In this document: positions 16,269 through 22,838 of the stretch, piece after piece
Numbering within the stretch: position 1 is the stretch's first letter
Layout of the letters: each line of letters opens with the position of its first letter
NCBI GenBank assembly: GCA_964407165.1
Contig: CAYOUJ010000029.1
Location: 1 to 32,018 of the forward strand
Origin: CAZPKH01 sp964407165
GTDB lineage: Bacteria; Bacteroidota; Bacteroidia; Bacteroidales; Muribaculaceae
Direction: 5' to 3'
DNA: 32,018 nucleotides
The notes under the pieces: generated by a model
Databases searched by the model: none
Seen by the model: the letters and a program-made list of their open reading frames with translations, nothing else
Told to the model about the DNA's origin: nothing
Translations under genes and position numbers: made by a program

Positions 16269-17489
16269 ATGCATATACACATCAAGCCCCGCCGCAAGGA
16301 CGCAACACTGCGCGTGCCCACCGCCCGCACCCCCAAGGCCAAGCGCAGCCAGACCATCGAAGCCCTCATCTTCCTCGTAGTCTTCGGAGCCATCTTCGGA
16401 TACCTCGTCGACCGAATGGGCATGTCAAACCTGATGAACACGCTCATGCAGACCTCCTACCACCTGCTGCTTGAGACCGTCTTCTTCCTCATGGGCATCA
16501 CCGTGCTCATGGGCGCCCTGTCGAGCCTCCTGGCCGAGTTTGGCGTCGTGGCCCTGCTCGAGAAACTCCTGCGCCCGCTGATGAAGCCGTTGTTCAACCT
16601 CCCCGGCGTCGCAGCCCTCGGCGCCGTTGTCACCTTTCTCAGCGACAACCCCGCCATCATCTCCCTGTCAAAGAACGAGAAGTTTGCACGCTACTTCAAG
16701 AAATACCAGCTCGTTTCGCTCACCAACTTCGGCACCGCCTTCGGCATGGGCCTCGTCGTGGTGGTCTTCATGATGGCCCAGGGCAACGAATACCAGATTT
16801 CCGCGCCCCTCATCGGCGTCTTCGGCGCCTGCTGCGGATGCCTCATCTCCACACGCCTCATGCAGCGCTTCACCCTCAAGAGCCATCCCGAATATGACGT
16901 CGACGTTTACCAGGAGACAGTCTCCGACACCGTCGTCACCGACGCCACCCCCGAGGAGAAGCGCCCCGGCCTGTTCATGCGAATACTCAACGCTGCCCTC
17001 ACCGGCGGCAAGAACGGCGTCGAGCTGGGCATGGCCATCATCCCCGGCGTGCTCATCATCTCCACCATTGTGATGATACTCACCTTCAACACCCCCGTTG
17101 ATGAACTTAACGGCTCGGCATACCAGGGCATCGGCCTGCTGCCGTACCTCGCCGACAAGATCAATATCGTCTTTGAGTGGCTCTTCGGCTTCCAGAACTC
17201 CCAGCTCCTAGCCTTCCCCATGACCGCCCTCGGCGCCGTCGGCGCCGCCCTCGGCATCGTGCCCGAGATGATGTCAAAGGGCATCTTCGACGCCAACGCC
17301 GTCGCCGTCTGCACCGCCATCGGCATGTGCTGGTCGGGCTACCTCAGCACCCACGCCGCCATGCTCGACACCATGGGCTTCCGCCACCTCATCTCCAAGG
17401 CCATCCTCGCCCACACCATCGCAGGACTCTTCGCCGGCGTCATCGCCCACTGGGCCTTCGTCCTCTACTCCATGTTTGTCCCCGCCTAA
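16269..17489 (+). CDS. Nucleoside-recognition (Gate) domain membrane protein, SpmA/SpmB-like
   Basis: An inner-membrane protein with about 8-10 hydrophobic helices, carrying the Gate-type core: EALIFLVVFGAIFGYLV near the N-terminus, LLLETVFFLMGITVLMGALS, AALGAVVTFLSDNPAIISLS (a conserved D-N-P in the loop), a long cytoplasmic stretch about 210-240, then GVELGMAIIPGVLIISTIVM and FPMTALGAVGAALGIVPEM. Related proteins include spore maturation SpmA/SpmB and nucleoside-transporter gates; in non-sporing Bacteroidales the substrate is unknown. I chose ATG 16269 (MHIHIKPRRKDATLRV, 406 residues); the upstream in-frame ATG at 16236 lies inside a hairpin repeat. The convergent hairpin at 17497 ends the gene. 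Confidence 0.75.
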   Translation: MHIHIKPRRKDATLRVPTARTPKAKRSQTIEALIFLVVFGAIFGYLVDRMGMSNLMNTLMQTSYHLLLETVFFLMGITVLMGALSSLLAEFGVVALLEKLLRPLMKPLFNLPGVAALGAVVTFLSDNPAIISLSKNEKFARYFKKYQLVSLTNFGTAFGMGLVVVVFMMAQGNEYQISAPLIGVFGACCGCLISTRLMQRFTLKSHPEYDVDVYQETVSDTVVTDATPEEKRPGLFMRILNAALTGGKNGVELGMAIIPGVLIISTIVMILTFNTPVDELNGSAYQGIGLLPYLADKINIVFEWLFGFQNSQLLAFPMTALGAVGAALGIVPEMMSKGIFDANAVAVCTAIGMCWSGYLSTHAAMLDTMGFRHLISKAILAHTIAGLFAGVIAHWAFVLYSMFVPA

Positions 17490-17496
17490 CCTCCAA

Positions 17497-17572
17497 TCTC
17501 ATACAGAAACAATAAAAACGACAGAAACTCAAAGATATGAGTTTCTGTCGTTTTTATTGTTTCTGTATGAGA
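17497..17572. repeat. Perfect 35-bp-stem hairpin, TCTCATACAGAAACAATAAA type
   Basis: Arms 17497-17531 and 17538-17572 are perfect complements with a 6-nt loop. Probable bidirectional terminator for the Gate-protein gene (+) and formerly for the minus-strand gene whose tail survives at 17575-17604. The right arm is identical to 18724-18758. Confidence 0.85.
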
Positions 17573-17574
17573 TG

Positions 17575-17604
17575 TTACTTCACGTAGAGGCGGAAGGCGC
17601 CGAT
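17575..17604 (-). pseudogene. Orphan 3' end of a T9SS-tail secreted protein gene
   Basis: On the minus strand these bases read IGAFRLYVK-stop, matching the last residues of the 1232-aa secreted protein (GTRAYRLYVR-stop). With the adjoining hairpin, 17538-17602 and 18724-18788 are near-identical. Upstream (beyond 17604) homology stops and a plus-strand remnant begins, so only the last codons remain. Too short to be a gene. Confidence 0.6.
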
Positions 17605-17889
17605 GCCAACACCCTGCTCATACTCTGTTCTCGCGTAATTCGCATGCTTGAGCGGCAGATATCCTAAGCTCTCGAGCGTTTCCGTCACGAAGGAGGCTTC
17701 ACCGAGAATCTTACCAAAGAGCGCGTTCAAGCCCAGCAGAAAGAGGCTCGGGATGCCGGCGCTCCTGCCTGCCCAAAGTGCGGCGCGCCCATGCTCCTGC
17801 GCACCGTCAAACGCGGCACGCGCCGGGGGCTCCAATTCTGGAGCTGCTCGCGTTATCCCCAATGCAACGGCTCAAGCGACCTCGCCTAA
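17605..17889 (+). pseudogene. Remnant of a four-helix-bundle suffix protein with topoisomerase-type zinc finger
   Basis: One continuous plus-strand frame reads ANTLLILCSRVIRMLERQIS, an in-frame TAA (17665-17667), then ALERFRHEGGFTENLTKERV, a short linker, a C4 zinc finger CPKCGAPM...FWSCSRYPQC (17770-17865) and a natural stop at 17887-17889. This is the C-terminal part of the four-helix-bundle suffix family common in Bacteroidales, in which the bundle (EGGFxExxTxxR) is often joined to a topoisomerase C4 zinc ribbon. The N-terminal ~100 residues of the bundle are absent and the nonsense codon interrupts what is left, so it cannot make a normal product. Family assignment is from memory of the motif; the broken state is visible directly. 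Confidence 0.72.
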
Positions 17890-17956
17890 CCGAAATCCCG
17901 AAACCCCGAAATCCCGAAATCCCGAAATCCCGATATCTCGGAATCTCGGGATTTCG
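17890..17956. repeat. CGAAATCCC tandem repeats ending in a hairpin
   Basis: Five near-copies of CGAAATCCC in a row (17891-17931), then CGAAATCCCGA (17923-17933) pairing perfectly with TCGGGATTTCG (17946-17956). It abuts the stop codon of the minus-strand gene at 17957, where it probably serves as terminator. Same unit as 8034-8077. Confidence 0.7.
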
Positions 17957-18652
17957 TTATATCGTCGGCATCGGCTCCTTGTTGGCCTGGTTCTTGAGGG
18001 GCTGGTGACGGCTGATTTTGTCCCAAAGGTTAAAGACATCTACTGTGCCGTCAGACTTTACGCTATTTTTCATCAACTCCCGCACTGCCTTCTCATGGTC
18101 TGTGCCTTTAGATGTCCACGCCCATTTTGCAGCCTGCTTGGCGCGGATGTTGGTGCAGTTCCCCTCGTGTGAAATATAGGGGTTTGAGGCGAAGGCATCG
18201 ATGTTGCCCGTGGCGATGGCATTGATGAGGGCCTGGCCGGTTTTGGATTTCAGCTTGTCGCGCCTCCAAGTGGTCTTTTCTTTGTTAAGATATTCAAAGT
18301 CAGCTTTCTCGGAGGCACCATCGGCAGCGGGCGCAGATGCCAAGTTGTCTTTTCCCTCTTTCGGTTCTTTGTCAAGCGACTCCTTAGGCCGGCCGGATGC
18401 CACTTGCTCAGCCTGCATGAGGGTGTCCGCGTCCTCCGTGAGCGTGACGCCCTCGTGCTCAGGCTCTCTCGGCTCGGCGGTGCCGTCCGGTACCAGACAT
18501 ACTAATGCAACAATTGCCAAAACCAGCACGGCTACCGCCATGATGAATACACCGGCTTTAGACTTTTGCAGCGACGTTCGCGCGTGCTTCTCGCTCTCAG
18601 CCTTAGTAACCAAAGGAACGGTTACGATCTCATTATCTCCCTCGCCAAGCAT
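17957..18652 (-). CDS. Single-pass membrane protein of unknown function
   Basis: I do not recognise this family. With the start at 18652 (MLGEGDNEIVTVPLV) it has 231 residues: a 33-residue charged cytoplasmic N-terminus, one membrane helix (about 34-56, GVFIMAVAVLVLAIVALVCL), an acidic and Lys-rich, probably disordered linker (57-125), then a C-terminal domain with TGQALINAIATGNIDAFAS, CTNIRAKQAAKWAWTSKG and DGTVDVFNLWDKISRH. The longer frame from 18718 would start inside a hairpin and encode a Cys-rich lead, so it is rejected. The short-helix-plus-extracellular-domain layout resembles anti-sigma or sensor stubs, but no sigma-factor gene is nearby. No clear promoter was found; it may depend on read-through past the hairpin at 18683-18758. 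Confidence 0.6.
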   Translation of the reverse strand: MLGEGDNEIVTVPLVTKAESEKHARTSLQKSKAGVFIMAVAVLVLAIVALVCLVPDGTAEPREPEHEGVTLTEDADTLMQAEQVASGRPKESLDKEPKEGKDNLASAPAADGASEKADFEYLNKEKTTWRRDKLKSKTGQALINAIATGNIDAFASNPYISHEGNCTNIRAKQAAKWAWTSKGTDHEKAVRELMKNSVKSDGTVDVFNLWDKISRHQPLKNQANKEPMPTI

Positions 18653-18682
18653 TTCACAAAAAATTTCTTCACCTCCCCATAA

Positions 18683-18758
18683 AACCCTACAAGAACAATA
18701 AAAACGACAGAAACTCAAAGGCGTGAGTTTCTGTCGTTTTTATTGTTTCTGTATGAGA
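18683..18758. repeat. Second copy of the CATACAGAAACAATAAA hairpin
   Basis: The right arm (18724-18758) is identical to that at 17538-17572; the left arm is intact over its inner 24 nt (18694-18717) and degenerate outside. It lies directly downstream of the 1232-aa gene stop and probably terminates it. Confidence 0.8.
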
Positions 18759-18760
18759 TG

Positions 18761-21700
18761 TTATCTCACGTAGAGGCGGTAGGCGCGGGTGCCGAGGCGG
18801 GCGAGATAGATGCCGGGGGTGAGGCCGCGGACGGTCAGTGTAGTTGCATTGGCTCGGGTGCCGAGGGTGCGTCCGGCGGTGTCGTAGAGGGCCAGAGCGC
18901 ACGGGGTGTCGCTGACGAGGCGGACGGTGCCGTCGGCAGCCTCGATACGGAAGCCGTCGCCATCCGTCACTATGCCGTCGATGCCAACGGTCAGGCTCAC
19001 GGTGTTGGAGGGCAGCGACTCGCCCTCGCTATAGAGTGCCGTCACATGCCACGTGTGGGCGTCTTCGTCAGTGGCCGGCTCAGAGTATTCCGTAGACAAG
19101 AGCGGTTCAGCCGTGACTTTCGCGCCGTCGCGATAGACGTTATAGCCAACGAGAGTGTAGGGGCTGCCGGAGGCGTCGGCAGGAGCGCTCCATGTGAGAT
19201 GCACGGCAAACTGCGAGTCGGAATAGCCCGAAAGGTCGGTGACACGCGGCAGGTCTGCGACGTCGAATGTGTCGGTTACGGCGATGTTGTCGACCATGAT
19301 GTTAGTGTAGATGTTGATGACACCTGTAAGGCGCAGGCTCACCTGACGGCCTACGTAAGGCTTGAGGTCGAGGGTGTACTCTTTCCAGCGGGCATCCCCC
19401 TCGTCGCCCATGGTGATGGTGTCGACGGGCACGTAGGCGCCGCCGGTGGAGACGGCCACCTCGAGGGTGTTAGTGTTGTTGGCGGCGATGGTCCAATACC
19501 ACAGCGACAGCACGGGGCTGACACCGTCGACGGCTATCTTCTCGCTGTACATCGAACACTTGTGCGTGACTTTCTGTCCCTGCATGAGCAGGAATCCGCC
19601 GTCGCCGTCCTGCGAGGAGACGTCGGAGAAGACCCCGTCGCGCACGGAATACCACTGCGCCTCGGAGGTGGTGGGACGTGCCATGCCCCAGCCGTGGCTC
19701 AGCGAGCCGCCGGCGACAGACTCGGCGAAGGGCATCGTGGAGGCAGCGCCTACAGCAAGTGCGTCAGTGTTTGTCATGAGTGCCGACTTGCCGGCGTCGT
19801 TTACGGCCTCGATGAAGAACATCGCGAAGCCCTTTACCGTAGGCTCGCAGACCTTGACGTTGACGCTGGTAACAGTGGTCTCGCGCAGCAGCGTGTCGAG
19901 CGCTGCGCCGCCTTGATACATAAGGTTATAGCGCACAGTCGAGGGGTCGATGGGGCAGCCGGCGGCGTCTGTGGCGGGAGCCTCCCAGCTTACCGTGACC
20001 GTGCCGGGGGTGTCCTCCATCTCAGTGACAGTGGCGGAGGCGGGGCGGTCGGGGGCCTCAAGGACAGAGTTGGCCTGCAGGCTGGCAAGGGCACCCATGC
20101 CGTCGGCGTTGTAGGCGGCCAGCTTGTAGCGGTTGACGCCTGCGGGTGCCTGCGTGTCGGTGTACACGAGGGCAGCGCCGAGCGCGGGAGCATCTAAGGT
20201 TGTGATAAGCGTGTCGTTGCGCCACACGTCAATCTTGGTAAGCGCCGTGAGGTCGCGGCCGAAGACATCCTTCGTGGGAGCCGTGAACTTCAGCTCCACG
20301 CCGCCGACTGCAGGCACATAGTAGGCCGAGGTCACCTCCGGCGCGGCGGGGATGGTGCCCGGCTCGGGGGCGAGCACCATGAAGTTGTCAAGGTAGAGGT
20401 ACACCTGCACGGGGTCGGAGCAGTCTTGCACGCCCACGTGATAGAGGCCGTCCTCCGTGGGCGTCAAGCCGGTCTCGTAGGTGACGTATTCAGTGCCGCA
20501 GACGCGCGTGGGAGCGATTAGCGTGTTTGCCATTCCGGCAACCGTGGCCTCGCGGCCCCAGGCGACGCTGAAGCTGTTAAACTGCGTAGAGTCGTTGTTG
20601 AGGATGTCCAGCTTCACGCGGTAATATTTCTCCTTCTCCAGCAGCAGCGGCGGGGAGATAATCCAGTCGTTCATGGGCTGGATGCCGTTGAAGAGGGTGC
20701 GCGCGGCGCCGTTGCTGTTGTAGGCCGTGGAAAATGTCCACGTGCGGCCGTCCTCGTTGGCGTCGATGATGGTGAAGCCGTGGAGGAAGATGTATGTCGA
20801 GAACTTCTCGGTGAACGGCGGGTGGGCCACGCCGAGATTGAGGTACTCGGAGATGCAGTTGGCGCCGGTCTTACCGGAGTAGGTGGGCACTATATAATAG
20901 TAGTAGGTGGTATAGTCGGCCGGCATCTTGACAGTGTCGGTCAGCTCGGTGCCCGTGGCTGCGGTGGCGATGACGGTCTTGTCGGGATAGCGGGTAATCT
21001 TGTATGTGGTCTCGTCGGGGTTGACGTAGCCGCCGTTCTTGCCCACCGTGCTCACGGGCTTCCACTTAAGGTGCATCAGCGGCTCGTCGTAGGTGAGCGT
21101 CATCTCCTCCACGGCCAAGGGCGTGTCAGGGCCTATCCAGCTGGTCTTGGTCCACTGCGGCGACTCGCCCACGTCGTTGCTCACCGTCAGCACGAAGTCG
21201 TAAGATTTCGCCGAGGCGACGGTTATGGTGTCTGTAATCCCCTCGGCGCCGAACTCGGTGGTGCCGGAGGCGAGGGTGGTAGTGCCCGCCATGAGCTTGT
21301 AGGTCAGCGTGCCGGTGGCTGCGGCGCCGCTGTAAAGTGTCGTAGGCGCGTCAAACTTGAGCACACCCGTCAGAGACGGACCCTCGAAGGTCAGGCTGAC
21401 GTTGCGCACGTTGTCGGGCGCATCCTGCTCAGCCTCTGGCTCGGGGATGAAGCCGCCGCACAGTTCAACGGAGCCTGGGTATTGGTAGACCTTGGTTGCC
21501 GCGGCCGTCTCCTTGTCGATGAGGTAGAGGGTGGAGATGGCGTTCTCGTCGCAGACTATCCAGTAAAGGTCGTCGGTGAACGGGTCGGTGAATGCGCACG
21601 AGCGGTATTTGGGCGCCAGTCCCGTCTGCCCTATCGTGGTCATCGCCTCCATCTTCGAGGCCGACGACAGCGTCACCTTATATAATGTGCCCGACATGCC

Positions 21701-22459
21701 AAGCGCCCAGAGCACTCCGTCGGAGGTGAAGGCGCAACCGTTCCACGCCTCGTCGAGGGTGGCCAGCTTGGAGCGAGTCCACATTAGTGTGTTTACCGTC
21801 AAGCGCCCGAACTCAAAGCCCGTGCCGTCGGAGTTGTAGAAGCATCCGTAGGTATACTTCCGCTGCTTCGAATAGCTCATGTCCGTGGCCACGGTGGTGA
21901 TCTTGCCGTTGGTGAGGTTGGTCTCCATGGTCCACGTCTCCATGTCGAAGATGCGGTTGAACACGAAGCCGCTCCGATAGTCGGTCATGTAATACTTCTT
22001 GGCGATGGCCACGCCGCCGCCGTTGGGATAGAGGTAGTACGGGTTTGAGGCCACGAGTTGAAATTCCGGGTCCACGCCCATCTTCACCGAATAGATGCCG
22101 TACGGGGGAAACGACATGCCCGACCACTGCTCGTTGTAGACCATGCCGAGCATCTGGCGCTTGTCACCGTAGACCATGTTAGGAAATGGGAGCGGGGCGG
22201 CGCCCTCGCGCCCCGTGTAGTCCCCTGATGGGAGCGGGGCGGCGCCCTCGCGCCCCGTGTAGTCCCCTGATGGGAGCGGGGCGGCGCCCTCGCGCCCCGA
22301 CACCATCGGCACCTCCACTGTGGGGTTAACTAAGACGGCACAAGCGCGGGGCGCGAGGGCGCCGCCCCGCTCCGGCAGTGTTTCCGGCGAGAGCAGCTGT
22401 GCCACGCTCGCGAGGCATCCTGCCACCGTCAGGGCCAAGAATAAGGTTAGTCTTTGCAT
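18761..22459 (-). CDS. Large secreted multidomain protein, Fn3-like and choice-of-anchor-J-like domains with T9SS-type tail
   Basis: 1232 residues. Signal peptide 1-20 (MQRLTLFLALTVAGCLASVA). Residues 28-91 contain three 14-residue repeats beginning GREGAAPLP plus an inverted-element segment ERGGALAPRA, i.e. encoded repeats rather than a fold. Residues 95-350 look like a beta-propeller-type region with recurring VYNEQWSG, AFTSDGVLWALG and FTDDLYWIV strands. Fn3-like modules follow (about 360-545, 720-890, 1075-1150). Two beta-sandwich domains of the cleaved-adhesin/choice-of-anchor-J type are at about 555-710 (PPFTEKFSTY...NDWIISPPLLL) and 910-1070 (MPFAESVAGG...NIMVDNIAV). The last ~70 residues, ending GLTPGIYLARLGTRAYRLYV, resemble a T9SS type A sorting domain. 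Predicted to be exported and surface-bound or released; no catalytic motif seen, so adhesion or matrix binding is only a guess. Confidence 0.75.
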   Translation of the reverse strand: MQRLTLFLALTVAGCLASVAQLLSPETLPERGGALAPRACAVLVNPTVEVPMVSGREGAAPLPSGDYTGREGAAPLPSGDYTGREGAAPLPFPNMVYGDKRQMLGMVYNEQWSGMSFPPYGIYSVKMGVDPEFQLVASNPYYLYPNGGGVAIAKKYYMTDYRSGFVFNRIFDMETWTMETNLTNGKITTVATDMSYSKQRKYTYGCFYNSDGTGFEFGRLTVNTLMWTRSKLATLDEAWNGCAFTSDGVLWALGMSGTLYKVTLSSASKMEAMTTIGQTGLAPKYRSCAFTDPFTDDLYWIVCDENAISTLYLIDKETAAATKVYQYPGSVELCGGFIPEPEAEQDAPDNVRNVSLTFEGPSLTGVLKFDAPTTLYSGAAATGTLTYKLMAGTTTLASGTTEFGAEGITDTITVASAKSYDFVLTVSNDVGESPQWTKTSWIGPDTPLAVEEMTLTYDEPLMHLKWKPVSTVGKNGGYVNPDETTYKITRYPDKTVIATAATGTELTDTVKMPADYTTYYYYIVPTYSGKTGANCISEYLNLGVAHPPFTEKFSTYIFLHGFTIIDANEDGRTWTFSTAYNSNGAARTLFNGIQPMNDWIISPPLLLEKEKYYRVKLDILNNDSTQFNSFSVAWGREATVAGMANTLIAPTRVCGTEYVTYETGLTPTEDGLYHVGVQDCSDPVQVYLYLDNFMVLAPEPGTIPAAPEVTSAYYVPAVGGVELKFTAPTKDVFGRDLTALTKIDVWRNDTLITTLDAPALGAALVYTDTQAPAGVNRYKLAAYNADGMGALASLQANSVLEAPDRPASATVTEMEDTPGTVTVSWEAPATDAAGCPIDPSTVRYNLMYQGGAALDTLLRETTVTSVNVKVCEPTVKGFAMFFIEAVNDAGKSALMTNTDALAVGAASTMPFAESVAGGSLSHGWGMARPTTSEAQWYSVRDGVFSDVSSQDGDGGFLLMQGQKVTHKCSMYSEKIAVDGVSPVLSLWYWTIAANNTNTLEVAVSTGGAYVPVDTITMGDEGDARWKEYTLDLKPYVGRQVSLRLTGVINIYTNIMVDNIAVTDTFDVADLPRVTDLSGYSDSQFAVHLTWSAPADASGSPYTLVGYNVYRDGAKVTAEPLLSTEYSEPATDEDAHTWHVTALYSEGESLPSNTVSLTVGIDGIVTDGDGFRIEAADGTVRLVSDTPCALALYDTAGRTLGTRANATTLTVRGLTPGIYLARLGTRAYRLYVR
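22188..22373. repeat. GC-rich palindromic element inside coding sequence, 3 direct and 1 inverted copies
   Basis: Core unit GGAGCGGGGCGGCGCCCTCG plus CGCCCCG, itself a near-palindrome. Direct copies begin at 22188, 22230 and 22272 (exact 42-nt period; the third truncated at 22299); a perfect inverted 27-nt copy lies at 22347-22373. All are in frame with the secreted protein gene. Confidence 0.9.
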
Positions 22460-22615
22460 AGAAATTGATGATTAGGTTGTTTTATAGCAAATTGTACGAA
22501 AGCATACATTACGCGCGGCTAATTTAGGCATTTTCACCACAAAATTGTTACAAATTACCAAATTTAACACTTATTTAACAACTTTGCGCTAAATTTCACA
22601 ATACATGTATTGGTA

Positions 22616-22689
22616 TCTCATACAGAAACATTAGAAACACAAGAAACTCTTTTCTATTTTATGGAGTTTCTTTTTGTTTCTGTATGAGA
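22616..22689. repeat. CATACAGAAACA-type hairpin in a divergent promoter region
   Basis: TCTCATACAGAAACATTAG... pairs with ...TTGTTTCTGTATGAGA, with an 8-nt asymmetric bulge; inner stem GAAACTC/GAGTTTC. Both neighbours are transcribed away from it, so it is not at a gene end. Confidence 0.75.
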
Positions 22690-22753
22690 CGTCTACCCAA
22701 ACAAACCGGCGCGGCAAAGCGTTTTTAGGGTATAGATGCTAACGATTTCGTTA

Positions 22754-22797
22754 AGCCGAGAGCAATGCCGAGCTTGCTCGTGCATTGCCGAGGCGAG
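22754..22797. repeat. AGCCGAG...GCAATGC/GCATTGC compact hairpin
   Basis: GCAATGC (22762-22768) pairs with GCATTGC (22782-22788) around GAGC-TT-GCTC, flanked by GCCGAG and CCGAGGCG. It lies just upstream of the AGCS start and would be in its 5' leader. Confidence 0.5.
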
Positions 22798-22838
22798 AAA
22801 TCGGCCCCATGAAAAGGAACCCGTTAAATCTCCTGCCT

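Larger units (their letters stand above)
22460..22838. promoter_or_regulatory. Divergent intergenic region, secreted protein / AGCS symporter
   Basis: About 380 nt without a convincing gene. AT-rich 22460-22610 should hold the minus-strand promoter (TAAATTTG at 22566-22559 fits a -7 box, but no -33 box is at the right distance). Two hairpin repeats follow (22616-22689, 22754-22797). No clear plus-strand promoter was identified. Confidence 0.5.

Noticed and set aside
17648..18172. 174-codon plus-strand frame across the pseudogene and repeat
   Set aside because: Out of frame with the zinc-finger remnant, and runs through CGAAATCCC repeats and antisense to the orphan membrane gene.
18653..18718. 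Earlier start for the orphan membrane protein
   Set aside because: The ATG lies at the loop of the hairpin at 18683-18758 and the added 22 residues are translated repeat.
18743..20197. 484-codon plus-strand frame opposite the secreted protein gene
   Set aside because: Starts in a hairpin repeat and mirrors the coding bias of the opposite strand.
22188..22373. Possible CRISPR-like array (three regularly spaced 27-nt repeats)
   Set aside because: Spacers are identical 15-nt sequences, only three units, translated in frame, and no cas genes nearby.
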